Made by a program: the position numbers and the translations under genes. From Balanoglossus misakiensis (lineage: Eukaryota; Hemichordata), in NCBI GenBank assembly GCA_040954595.2, contig CM082578.2:248001-312000 (forward strand): a stretch of DNA of 64,000 nt, given 5' to 3'. A model generated the notes under the pieces. That model saw nothing but the letters and a program-made list of their open reading frames with translations. It had not been told where the DNA came from and searched no databases. Shown here one piece after another: positions 1 to 9,161 of this stretch; the first letter of the stretch is position 1, and each line of letters begins with the position of its first letter.

Positions 1-448
1 GTTAACAACGGTAATCACGTCGGGTTTCCTACGGCCTGGCTCAGCTGAAGCCCCGGCACTCTAGAGCAGAAACAGGCGTACATTGACCACGTTGATCAAG
101 TCAGATTTCCTACGGCCTGGCTCGACTAAAACCCCGGCACACCATGACAGACACTAGCGTTCGTTAGCAACGGTGATCAAGTCGGATTTCCTTCGGCCTG
201 GCTCTGCAAAAGATCCGACACTCTAGTACAAAGACGTTGGCTAAGTCGGGCAAACCGAAGAGGGAATGTCACAGCGGGTCAACACTCGACATTTGTTCGG
301 GTAGGACTGCATTATTGCCTGTCAATTTATAGAGAAAGCCCGAATTTAACCAGGGCGTTTCAAACACCGACGTTAGTTGGGGGCACGGCCTGCAGTACTG
401 CCGGGTAAGCTTACATCGGCGTACCGCATATAATGTAGGGGGGGGGGG

Positions 449-1395
449 ACAGAACGGTTCAATACTACATTTATTAGATATCAGCTAATTTTGGACAATC
501 ATCTAAAATCTAAATCATTTTTTCATATTTGGATATCTGATGATGTATGAAATTTCCATTTTATGTAAAAATGGTGCTGATTATAAAAAATGCACTCTGA
601 ATGAGCTGATTTAATACAAAATTGCGTTTTTGCACCAAAAAGGTAATTTTTAGGCAAAACATTCTTTATTTTTTTTAATTCGGTGACCTGATCATATATA
701 AACAATTGCTTGTATGTTAAACGTTTTTATGACTTTTAAAAGCAGTGACACTGGCGGCATTCAACACGAAAATAACAATTTTAGCCACAATTTGGTCAAA
801 ATGGTAAATTTTTGAAAATTACAAAAAAGACCTGTTTTCTACATTTTCGGAAATCTGATGGAGTATAGAATGCTCTTCGTATGTATATATCGATACAAAT
901 TCCACAAAAGACCGTCTAATTTGGCTCACTGCAGACGAAATTGCTTTTTACAAAATTTTCCTTGAAAATGTCATTTTTAGAAAAAAAACTAAAAAAACCT
1001 TTGTTCTTCGAATTTGGTGCCCTGATCATATATGACATGTTGATTGTATGTTAAAACTTTCGACCACTCCAAAAATGCAGAGATATTGACGGAATTCAAT
1101 AAAAAATAGCCATTTTGGCCATATTTTGACAAAAAAGGTAAATTTTTAAAAAATAATAAAAAATTAACTCTTTTCTTCATTTTCGGAAATATTATGGAGC
1201 ATGAAGTGTCGTTCTCTTGTAAAAAGTGCTGCAAATTGCAGAAAAGGCGGTATAATTTGAATCACCCAAGACAAAATTACCATTTTCGACTTTTTTTTCG
1301 AAAAATTGTCTTTTTTACAAAATAAATAAAAATAAATTATTTTATTAGTTTCAAACGGGTAGAGATACTTTCCACACGGATTTTCTAACATTGAA
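449..1395 (+). repeat. AT-rich satellite module: three ~330-bp diverged repeats
   Basis: This is the reference copy of the AT-rich half of the satellite unit. Three segments starting near 522, 837 and 1176 share the order: a cattttcggaaat-like block, an aaaattgcgtttt-like block, then a tcatttttag block. The shared ctgatcatatat block is at about 687 and 1021, followed by gttgattgtatgtt-type sequence. The average period is about 330 bp. Weaker similarity at half that spacing (near 665, 1000 and 1345) suggests an older period of about 165 bp, with lower confidence. The same module occurs in every unit and is reverse-complemented in the inverted blocks. Confidence 0.82.
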
Positions 1396-2280
1396 TTCCC
1401 GTTCATCAACTCAGATTTCCTACAGCATAAGTCGGCTAAAATCCTGACACTCTAGAGCAGAAACAGTTGCACACTGGTAACGTTGAACAAGTCGATTTTT
1501 CTACGGCATGGCTCGGCTAAATCTTCGTCACAATATGACAGACACTATCGTACGTTAGCAACGGTGATCAAGTCAGATTTTCTACGGCATGGCTTGGATA
1601 AAGCCCCGGCACTCTAGAGCAGAAACACGCGTACAGAGACCACGTTGATCAAGTCTGATCTCCTACGGCTTGGCTCGACTAAAACCCCGGCACACTATGA
1701 TAGACACTAGAGTTCGTTAGCAACGTTGATCAAGTCAGATTTCCTACGGCATGGCTTGGCTAAAGCCCTGGCACTCTAGAGCAGAAACACGCGTACAAAA
1801 ACCACGTTGATCTACTCACATTTCCTTCGACCTGGCACGGCTGATGCCCCGGCACTATATATAGGACACAGACTGGCGTAAGTTAACAACGGTAATCACG
1901 TCGTGTTTCCTACGGCCTGGCTCAGCTGAAGCCCCGGCGCTCTAGAGCAGAAACAGGCGTACATTGACCACGTTGATCAAGTCAGATTTCCTACGGCGTG
2001 ACTCGGCTGGTGCACCGGCTCTATATGACACAGACTGGCGTAAGTTATCAACGGTGATTACGTCGGATTTCCTACGGCCTGGTTTAGCTGAAGCCCCGGC
2101 ACTTTAGAGCGGAAACACGCGTACATTGACCACGATGATCAAGTCAGATCTCCTACGGCCTGGCTCGACTAAAACCCCGGCACACCATGACAGACACTAG
2201 CGTTCGTTAGCAACGGTGATCAAGTCGGATTACCTTCGGCCTGGCTCTGCAAAAGACCCGACACTCTAGTACAAAGACGT
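1396..2280 (+). repeat. 80-bp subrepeat array with alternating A/B types
   Basis: This is the reference copy of the GC-richer half. The core tttcctacggcctggct (with variants) recurs near 1411, 1495, 1578, 1659, 1739, 1820, 1908, 1987, 2068, 2149 and 2230, a spacing of 79-88 bp. The sequence between cores alternates strictly. Type A carries ctctagagcagaaacacgcg; type B carries catgacagacactagcgttc or the related tatatataggacacagactgg form. Both lead into gttgatcaagtcag-like sequence. The functional repeat is thus an A-B dimer of about 160 bp. Other units keep the alternation and differ by even numbers of subrepeats. Confidence 0.9.
1856..1863 (+). promoter_or_regulatory. TATA-like octamer tatatata in a B-type subrepeat
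   Basis: One subrepeat per unit carries tatatata between GC-rich flanks, followed by ggacacagactggcg. It is retained in nearly every unit (for example near 8538, 29572, 38937 and 43741, and inverted near 16095). The position would suit a core promoter for a satellite transcript, but nothing else supports transcription. It may only be a conserved piece of the repeat. Function is inference. Confidence 0.2.
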
Positions 2281-2310
2281 TGGCTAAGTCGGGCAAACCG
2301 AACAGGGAAA

Positions 2311-2324
2311 GTCACAGCGGGTCA
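2311..2324 (+). repeat. LINE target-site duplication, left copy
   Basis: The 14 bases gtcacagcgggtca are satellite linker sequence, repeated at 6951-6964 after the poly(A) tail. The empty site is seen intact in other units, for example near 8994. Up to three preceding A residues could also belong to the duplication but merge with the tail. Confidence 0.95.
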
Positions 2325-2326
2325 TT

Positions 2327-2611
2327 ATGGTGGTCTTCGGTAACGCCAACGAAGCCAGACAGATTTTATTTGCGGCCCCTGGATGCCTGAAAGGAAACAA
2401 GTTGAAAGGAAACCAGATTTATGTGTCTGACGATGTAAGCAAGAAAGTATACGCGGAACGGAAGAGGCTACTACAGTATGCAAGCAAGATAAAGAGAGAA
2501 GCGTCGACGAAAAGCTGCTACATAGCTTGGAAAGTGCCGGCAACACTCGTAATCAAGTACGCTAATGGTGTCAAAAAGGAACTCACGGTAAATGACATTC
2601 CAGAAAAATGA
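2327..2611 (+). pseudogene. LINE ORF1 protein, C-terminal fragment (copy 1)
   Basis: This 94-residue remnant of the LINE RNA-binding protein begins only two bases inside the element, so the ATG is fortuitous and the upstream protein is lost. The visible order is a V-F-G-N-A block, LKGNKLKGNQIYVSDDVSKK, then a basic helix-like ERKRLLQYASKIKREA and a hydrophobic KVPATLVI. This matches the C-terminal domain layout of L1-type ORF1 proteins: a short strand, an 'I-Y-I-S-E/D-D' block, basic residues, then the final strands. The intact protein would bind element RNA in ribonucleoprotein particles. The fragment is probably non-functional alone. Assignment rests on motif layout and position upstream of ORF2. 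Confidence 0.7.
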
Positions 2612-3071
2612 CATTTGTAAATGTAAATGAAAATTGTAAATGTAAACTGGATAGTAGCGTACGACTTTGAATTACCAAACACAGTATTCATAGAATAACG
2701 GTAACGTTGTCGGCCATTGATTTTAAAGATCTCAATACACCTCCGACACAGAGAAGGTGTGGCACTCGAGCAGAGTAGGTTTTTTTTTTCTTGCCCTTCT
2801 TTTTTGTTCTTTTTGTATTTCTTCTCCTTTTCGTCTTGCCCCCTTTCCCTGTTTGTTTTTTTCCTCCGGGGAAGGGAGTTTCGTCTCTTCTCAGTCTTCT
2901 CTTTTTTTGGCCCTTTGGGTTTTTTTCTCTCGCCTCTGTCGGCCCTTAGGGTGTGTTTGTCTTGTTTGTTTGTTGTTTCTTGATGGGTTTATTTCAAAGC
3001 GGGACACATCAGTCAATTTTCAGAAATGTTTTTGGAAGCAGTCGACACAACACATTTCATGACAATTTGAA
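2612..3071 (+). other. LINE inter-ORF region with pyrimidine-rich stretch (copy 1)
   Basis: There are 460 non-coding bases between the ORF1 stop and the ORF2 ATG. From about 2778 to 2975 the + strand is strongly T/C-rich, with runs of T broken by ccctt and cctcc blocks. Two overlapping open frames across it are low-complexity Phe/Ser/Leu translations and are not credible proteins. The tract could influence ORF2 translation, but nothing here shows that. Confidence 0.6.
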
Positions 3072-6000
3072 ATGGATTTTTCAGTTTTGACGTTTAATAC
3101 AAGAGGGCTCCGTAGTTTCAAAAAAAGGAAAAAACTTGGATGTTGGTTAAATAGTAAGAACCCCACATTTACTTTCTTACAAGAAACCCACAGTGTAAAA
3201 GACGATGTTCACTTTTGGTCAACTCAATTTAATGGTCGCTGTTGGTTTTCGCATGGAACAAACAATAGTAGAGGTGTAATAACAATTATCAATAACCCAA
3301 ATATTATAGTTAACAATTCTGTAACTGACGATATGGGTAGATTTATTCTTATTGATGTAAATTTAGACAATACGCCTTGTATACTACTTAATGTATATGC
3401 ACCCAATATAGAGAAAGAGCATGTAATTTTTCTAGAAGAAATGTATTTTTTGCTGGTCAAATATGTAACCGATCCCAACACAATTGTCATTTTAGGAGGG
3501 GATTTAAATTTCACCTATAATATTGCCCTTGATCGCTCAGGAGGCAATCCTAAACCATGGGGAAAGTCCATTGCTCTTTTAGATAGGATATCTGACGTCT
3601 TCAATTTGATTGATATATGGAGGGTGCGTCATGAAGAAAAGAGAGGTTTTACCTGGAGAAGGCGCAGGCCTTATATCACTCAGAGTAGACTTGATTATTT
3701 TTTCATTTCTAGCGATTTACAGCAACAAATCAGTAGCGTTCAGATTATTCCTGGAGTGGATTCCGACCATTCAGCTGTCTCTTTGGTGTATAAATCTTGC
3801 CAAAACGAGCGGGGTCCTGGCTACTGGAAGTTTAATTCTAGTTTAATTTACGACAGTACTTTCAAAACCATTCTGCACGATAATATTGACGAGTGGATTA
3901 GTGAATCCACTAGGTTAAATGATGGGGTTCGTTGGGACTTCATAAAATTTAAGATTAGAGGTTTTGTGATTGACTACAGCAAAACAGTGGCGAAAAAACG
4001 TAGACAGAATTTACAGAATCTTGAACTGTCGGTGAATTTTCTTGAGGGTCTTTGTTCTAATCATCCTACAGTGCAAAATTACGAGATGCTCGAGTCAGCA
4101 AAGAGTGATTTGGAGAAAGTTTATGATTATATTACAGAAGGAGCGGTCGTAAGATCCAGGATTAATTGGTACGAGAAAGGTGAAAAATGTAACAAGTTCT
4201 TTTTAGGTTTGGAAAAGGTAAATAAACGCAACTCGAGTATCAGCAATTTGAAGAAAGATGAGTATACAATTATAGACAACCCAAAGAATATTTTGTGTGA
4301 AATTAAGCAGTTTTATGCCAAGCTTTACTCAAGGTGCGCCACAAACTCCAACGATGTGCATTATTTCCTGGATGCAAATTTACCAATGTTGTCAGAGAAT
4401 GATAAAGTTTTGTGTGAGGGTCCTTTGACCCCTGGGGAAGTTTTCTCTGTTCTTCTCTCCCTTCCAGACAACAAAAGCCCCGGCAATGATGGCCTTACAA
4501 AAGAATTTTACGTGGCGTTTTGGCCACAGGTGGGGAATTTAGTTTTGAATTCTCTCAATTATGGTTACAGAACGGGGGAATTTTCAAATTCACAGAAACA
4601 GAGTGTCATAACTCTGATTGATAAACCTGGGAAGGATCAACTCTATCTGAAAAATTGGAGACCAATCTCCCTTATGAATGTTGACATGAAGCTTGCTTCA
4701 AAATGCCTTGTTAAACGTATTGAGAAAGTTTTGCCCTGCTTAATTGGTGACTCCCAAGCGGCCTTTGTCCGGGGGAGAAACATTGGTGATTATATCCGTT
4801 TGATAGATGAGATTTTTCATCACACCTGTAATGCTGATATTCCAGCAATTTTATTAGCCATAGATTTCGAAAAAGCTTTTGACACTGTAAGTTGGGATTA
4901 TCTCTACAATACATTGTCATCCTTTAATTTTGGAGTGTCCTTCATCAACTGGGTTAAAGCCTTATATTTTAACATTGAAAGCACTGTAATGAACAATGGG
5001 TTTGGGACTGGCTATTTTAAGCTTGAGAAGGGAGTGCGCCAAGGCGACCCTTTGTCACCTATGTTATTTATTCTGGTTTTAGAAACACTCTTGCATTCAA
5101 TAAGAAATAACCGGCAAATTAGTGGTATCAATATTGGCAGTGTTGAAATTAAGGAGTCGGCGTTCGCCGACGATATGACCTGTTTTTTATCAAATGAAAA
5201 CTCTGTAAGAATTGTTTTTGAAATGTTAACTTCCTTTTATAATGCTTCTGGTTTGAAAGTCAACAAAGATAAGACAGAAGCTGTTTGGCTTGGGAAATGG
5301 AGACTTCGAAAAGATGAGGCGTTCGGGGTAAAGTGGCCCACCCCTACTATCAAGATTGTGGGGATTCATTTTTCTTATAATGAAAAAATTGCCCAGGAAA
5401 AAAATATTGTTACCCCAGTCGAAAATCTAAAAAAGGTCCTCAATATGTGGAAAACTAGGAATTTGACCATCATTGGGAAAGTTCAAGTTATTAAGTCATT
5501 GGCAATTTCCAAATTAACATATGTGCTTACACATGTAATTTTTCCTAATGAAGTAATAGGTCGGGTTCATAAGTTAATTTATAATTTTCTCTGGAATGGA
5601 CAAGACCGGGTTCGCAGGAATGTAATGATAGGGGAGGTGGGCCAAGGAGGCTTAAAAATGCCCAATTTAGATGTGATGATAAAAACAAAGCAAGTATTAC
5701 TGATTAAACGCCTGTTGAATGAGGAATGTAAACACCCTTGGAAACACATTGTCTTACACAGTTTAGAGAAAGTCGGTGGAAAATTACTTTTTAAATGTAA
5801 CTTCCGCACCAATCTTTTGCCTGTCCAAGTTTCCAGTTTTATAAATAATTGTCTTGTCACATGGTCAGAAATCAACATAATTCCAAATACTACAGACCAG
5901 GTGATTTGGAACAACAGAAACGTCCTCGTTGGAGGAAAGTCGGTATTTTATAAGGCTTTTTCTGACGCTGGCTTTAATTTCATCCCTGACATGTTTACAG

Positions 6001-6785
6001 GTTTTAATAGAGTATCATGGTCTGTATTTGAGCAGAAAGGCCTGAATTTAAATCAGAAATTGAAGTGGTTAGGATTGACACTTTCTGTTCCAAACAAGTT
6101 AAAAAATTGTACCAAAGCACATAGTGTACATAAGCTTTGTATTTCATTGAATGGCACAATCTGTAATTTAGACACTTTAACGAAAAAGAGTTTGAAATGT
6201 AATTTGAACGACCGTATTATAGAGACTCCAAAAAGTCAAGCAACACTGGAAAAAATGTTGAATATATTTAATCTAAACTGGGAAAAAATGTATGACTTCA
6301 CTTACAAGTTATCAATACATTGTAAGGCTAGAGCTTTTCAATTTAAATTACTTCACAATATTTTGTATACAAACAAACAGCTAAACAGGTACAATCCACA
6401 GAAATTTCCAACTGCTCTTTGTGATTTATGTAAAGTGGAAACAGAGTCCATCGACCATTTATTTCATAGTTGCAATTGTACTACTGCTCTCTGGAGGGAC
6501 CTACTGTTTACGTTGGGTATCCCTCTTAAATTGAAAAAACCACCATCAGTGTTATGTATGGTTTTGGGTGACCCAAACGAGACTTTTATAGTCAATTTTA
6601 TAGCAATGCAAGTTAGAATGTACATTTACTACTGTAAATTAAATAATCGAATTCCGAATATCACTGGGTTTATTGTTCAGCTCAAAAACATACATGAAAT
6701 TGAACTTAAGATTGCAACTGCAAATCATAAAATGTATTTTCATCTTAAAAAATGGTCATCACTTATGAGGTATATAACAAACTGA
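3072..6785 (+). CDS. LINE ORF2: endonuclease-reverse transcriptase, intact (copy 1)
   Basis: This 1237-residue replicase nicks target DNA and reverse-transcribes element RNA from the nick in the nucleus. The AP-endonuclease-like domain covers roughly 1-235: TFNTRGLR at 7-14, Q-E-T with Glu38, NVYAPN from 107, GGDLNF with Asp144/Asn146, SRLDYF with Asp208, and SDHS from 231. The RT domain covers roughly 440-760: SPGNDGL near 470, NWRPISLMN, the LLAIDFEKAFD block, GVRQGDPLSP from 654 and catalytic FADD at 698-701. Near the C terminus CDLC...H...C (1117-1134) fits the zinc-binding CX2CX8HX4C of L1-type ORF2s. The start ATG precedes the conserved endonuclease strand directly, so no residues appear to be missing. 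There are no internal stops. Confidence 0.96.
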   Translation: MDFSVLTFNTRGLRSFKKRKKLGCWLNSKNPTFTFLQETHSVKDDVHFWSTQFNGRCWFSHGTNNSRGVITIINNPNIIVNNSVTDDMGRFILIDVNLDNTPCILLNVYAPNIEKEHVIFLEEMYFLLVKYVTDPNTIVILGGDLNFTYNIALDRSGGNPKPWGKSIALLDRISDVFNLIDIWRVRHEEKRGFTWRRRRPYITQSRLDYFFISSDLQQQISSVQIIPGVDSDHSAVSLVYKSCQNERGPGYWKFNSSLIYDSTFKTILHDNIDEWISESTRLNDGVRWDFIKFKIRGFVIDYSKTVAKKRRQNLQNLELSVNFLEGLCSNHPTVQNYEMLESAKSDLEKVYDYITEGAVVRSRINWYEKGEKCNKFFLGLEKVNKRNSSISNLKKDEYTIIDNPKNILCEIKQFYAKLYSRCATNSNDVHYFLDANLPMLSENDKVLCEGPLTPGEVFSVLLSLPDNKSPGNDGLTKEFYVAFWPQVGNLVLNSLNYGYRTGEFSNSQKQSVITLIDKPGKDQLYLKNWRPISLMNVDMKLASKCLVKRIEKVLPCLIGDSQAAFVRGRNIGDYIRLIDEIFHHTCNADIPAILLAIDFEKAFDTVSWDYLYNTLSSFNFGVSFINWVKALYFNIESTVMNNGFGTGYFKLEKGVRQGDPLSPMLFILVLETLLHSIRNNRQISGINIGSVEIKESAFADDMTCFLSNENSVRIVFEMLTSFYNASGLKVNKDKTEAVWLGKWRLRKDEAFGVKWPTPTIKIVGIHFSYNEKIAQEKNIVTPVENLKKVLNMWKTRNLTIIGKVQVIKSLAISKLTYVLTHVIFPNEVIGRVHKLIYNFLWNGQDRVRRNVMIGEVGQGGLKMPNLDVMIKTKQVLLIKRLLNEECKHPWKHIVLHSLEKVGGKLLFKCNFRTNLLPVQVSSFINNCLVTWSEINIIPNTTDQVIWNNRNVLVGGKSVFYKAFSDAGFNFIPDMFTGFNRVSWSVFEQKGLNLNQKLKWLGLTLSVPNKLKNCTKAHSVHKLCISLNGTICNLDTLTKKSLKCNLNDRIIETPKSQATLEKMLNIFNLNWEKMYDFTYKLSIHCKARAFQFKLLHNILYTNKQLNRYNPQKFPTALCDLCKVETESIDHLFHSCNCTTALWRDLLFTLGIPLKLKKPPSVLCMVLGDPNETFIVNFIAMQVRMYIYYCKLNNRIPNITGFIVQLKNIHEIELKIATANHKMYFHLKKWSSLMRYITN

Positions 6786-6950
6786 GAATACCAGATTGTT
6801 TTTTTTTTTTTTTCTCTTCTTTCCATTAAGTTATGCTTCCAAAAAATAATTGTCAATTTTTTTTTTTTTTTTTTTTTTAAATCTACTTATGTATCAAAAT
6901 GACTGTTTGTGTTCCCAATAAAAAGTATTAAAAAAAAAAAAAAAAAAAAA
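6786..6950 (+). terminator. LINE 3' UTR, AATAAA signal and poly(A) tail (copy 1)
   Basis: After the ORF2 stop come two T-rich runs (about 6799-6813 and 6859-6878), an AATAAA at 6917-6922 and a run of A at 6931-6950. The target duplication follows directly. This is the RNA 3' end that primed insertion. Confidence 0.9.
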
Positions 6951-6964
6951 GTCACAGCGGGTCA
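6951..6964 (+). repeat. LINE target-site duplication, right copy
   Basis: The same 14 bases as at 2311-2324. Satellite linker continues from 6965 exactly where it was interrupted, so no satellite bases were lost on insertion. Confidence 0.95.
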
Positions 6965-8952
6965 ACACTCGACATTTGTTCCGGTAGGACTGCATTATTG
7001 CCTGTCAATTTATAGAGAAAGCCCAAATTTAACCAGGGCGTTTCAAACACCGACGTTAGTTGGGGGCACGGCCTGCAGTACTGCCGGGTAAGCTGACATC
7101 AGCGTACCGCATATAATGTAGGGGGGGGGAACAGAACGGTTAAATACTACATTTATCAGATATCAGCTAATTTTGGACAATCATCTAAAATGTAAATCAT
7201 CTTTTCATATTTGGATATCTGATGATGTATGACATTTCCATTATATGTAAAAATGGTGCTGATTATAAAAATGCACTCTGAATGAGCTGATTTAATGCAA
7301 AATTGCGTTTTATTCGTTTTTGCACCAAAAAGGTCATTTTTAGGCAAAACATTCTTTATTTTTTTAATTCGGTGACCTGATCATATATAAACAATTGCTT
7401 GTATGTTAAAAGTTTTTATGACTTTTAAAAGCAGTGACACTGGCGGCATTCAACACGAAAATAACAATTTTAGCCACAATTTGGTCAAAATGGTAAATTT
7501 TTGAAAATTACAAAAAATACCTGTTTTCTACATTTTCGGAAATCTGATGGAGTATAGAATGCTCTTCGTATGTATATATCGATACAAATTCCACAAAAGA
7601 CCGTCTAATTTGGCTCACTGCAGACAAAATTGCGTTTTACAAAATTTTCCTTGAAAATGTCATTTTTAGAAAAAAAAAATAAAAAAACCTTTTATTTTCG
7701 AATTTGGTGCCCTGATCATATATGACATGTTGATTGTATGTTAAAACTTTCCAAAAATGCAGAGATATTGACGGAATTCAAGAAAAAATAGCCATTTTGG
7801 CCATATTTTGACAAAAATGGTAAATTTTTAAAAAATCATAAAAAATTAACTCTTTTCTTCATTTTCGGAAATATTATGGAGCATGAAGTGTCGTTCTCTT
7901 GTAAAAAGTGCTGCAAATTCCAGAAAAGGCGGTATAATTTGAATCACCCAAGACAAAATTACCATTTTCGACTTTTTTTCAAAAAATTGTCTTTTTTACA
8001 AAATAAATAAGAATTAATTCTTTTCTTAGTTTCAAACGGGTAGAGATACTTTCCACACGGGTTTTCTAACATTGAATTCCCGTTCATCAACTCAGATTGC
8101 CTACAGCATAAGTCGGCTAAAACCCTGAGACTTTAGAGCAGAAACAGTTGCACACTGGTAACGTTGAACAAGTCGATTTTTCTACGGCCTGGCTCGGCTA
8201 AATCTCCGTCACAATATGACAGACACTATCGTACGTTAGCAACGGTGATCAAGTCAGATTTTCAACGGCATGGGTTGGATAAAGCCCCGGCACTCTAGAG
8301 CAGAAACACGCGTACAGAGACCACGTTGATCAAGTCTGATCTCCTACGGCTTGGCTCGACTAAAACCCCGGCACACTATGACAGACACTAGCGTTCGTTA
8401 GCAACGTTGATCAAGTCAGATTTCCTACGGCATGGCTTTGCTAAAGCCCTGACACTCTAGAGCAGAAACACGCGTACAGAGACCACGTTGATCTACTCAC
8501 ATTTCCTTCGGCCTGGCACGGCTGATGCCCCGGCACTATATATAGGACACAGACTGGCGTAAGTTAACAACGGTAATCACGTCGGGTTTCCTACGGCCTG
8601 GCTCAGCTGAAGCCCCGGCACTCTAGAGCAGAAACAGGCGTACATTGACCACGTTGATCAAGTCAGATTTCCTACGGCGTGACTCGGCTGGTGCACCGGC
8701 TCTATATGACACAGACTGGCGTAAGTTATCAACGGTGATTACGTCGGATTTCCTACGGCCTGGTTTAGCTGAAGCCCCGGCACTTTAGAGCGGAAACACG
8801 CGTACATTGACCACGATGATCAAGTCAGATCTCCTACGGCCTGGCTCGACTAAAACCCCGGCACACCATGACAGACATTAGCGTTCGTTAGCAACGGTGA
8901 TCAAGTCGGATTTCCTTCGGCCTGGCTCTGTAAAAGACCCGACACTCTAGTA

Positions 8953-9161
8953 CAAAGACGTTGGCTAAGTCGGGCAAACCGAACAGGGAAAGTCACAGCG
9001 GGTCAACACTCGACATTTGTTCCGGTAGGACTGCATTATTGCCTGTCAATTTATAGAGAAAGCCCGAATTTAACCAGGGCGTTTCAAACAAGGACGTTAT
9101 TTGGGGGCACGGCCTGCAGTACTGCCGGGTAAGCTGACATCGACGTACCGCATATAATGTA
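8953..9161 (+). repeat. Satellite linker segment, reference copy
   Basis: About 210 bp of mixed composition lies between the last 80-bp subrepeat and the poly-G tract. It is the best-conserved part of the unit and has no internal repeat that I can see. It holds the target sites of two LINE insertions: gtcacagcgggtca for the L1/Tx1-like element, and gggcgtttc/aaacacc for the CR1-like element in another unit. No RNA gene was recognised. Confidence 0.75.

Larger units (their letters stand above)
1..2324 (+). repeat. 2.05-kb macrosatellite, forward block 1
   Basis: The block has a partial unit (1-437) and most of a second unit from the poly-G tract at 438-448. The partial unit ends with three 80-bp subrepeats and the linker. 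The second unit comprises the AT-rich module, eleven 80-bp subrepeats and the first part of the linker, which is interrupted at 2324 by a LINE. No coding sequence is supported. Small open frames here shift between units through indels. Confidence 0.93.
2325..6950 (+). mobile_element. L1/Tx1-like LINE, 5'-truncated, copy 1
   Basis: A 4626-bp non-LTR retrotransposon lies in the satellite linker. It has a 14-bp target-site duplication, an AATAAA at 6917-6922 and a poly(A) run of about 20 at 6931-6950. It contains the 3' part of ORF1 (2327-2611), a 460-bp inter-ORF region and an intact ORF2 (3072-6785). The 5' end lies inside ORF1, the usual result of incomplete target-primed reverse transcription. 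The endonuclease-RT protein looks most like the L1/Tx1 group: RLDYFF and SDHS in the endonuclease, GVRQGDPLSP and FADD in the RT, and a C-terminal CX2CX8HX4C. An exact clade needs a phylogeny. The intact ORF2 indicates a young insertion. Confidence 0.95.

Noticed and set aside
1396-2280. CRISPR-like array (regular ~80-bp spacing)
   Set aside because: There are no short identical direct repeats with unique spacers. The whole 80-bp unit is repeated, and the setting is a eukaryotic satellite with LINEs.
2717-3062. Two overlapping 88- and 101-residue frames in the LINE inter-ORF region
   Set aside because: They are low-complexity translations of a T/C-rich tract, with no resemblance to ORF1 or ORF2.
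8953-9161. rRNA, tRNA or snRNA gene in the satellite linker
   Set aside because: I could find no cloverleaf, A/B box pair or recognisable rRNA or snRNA sequence on either strand.
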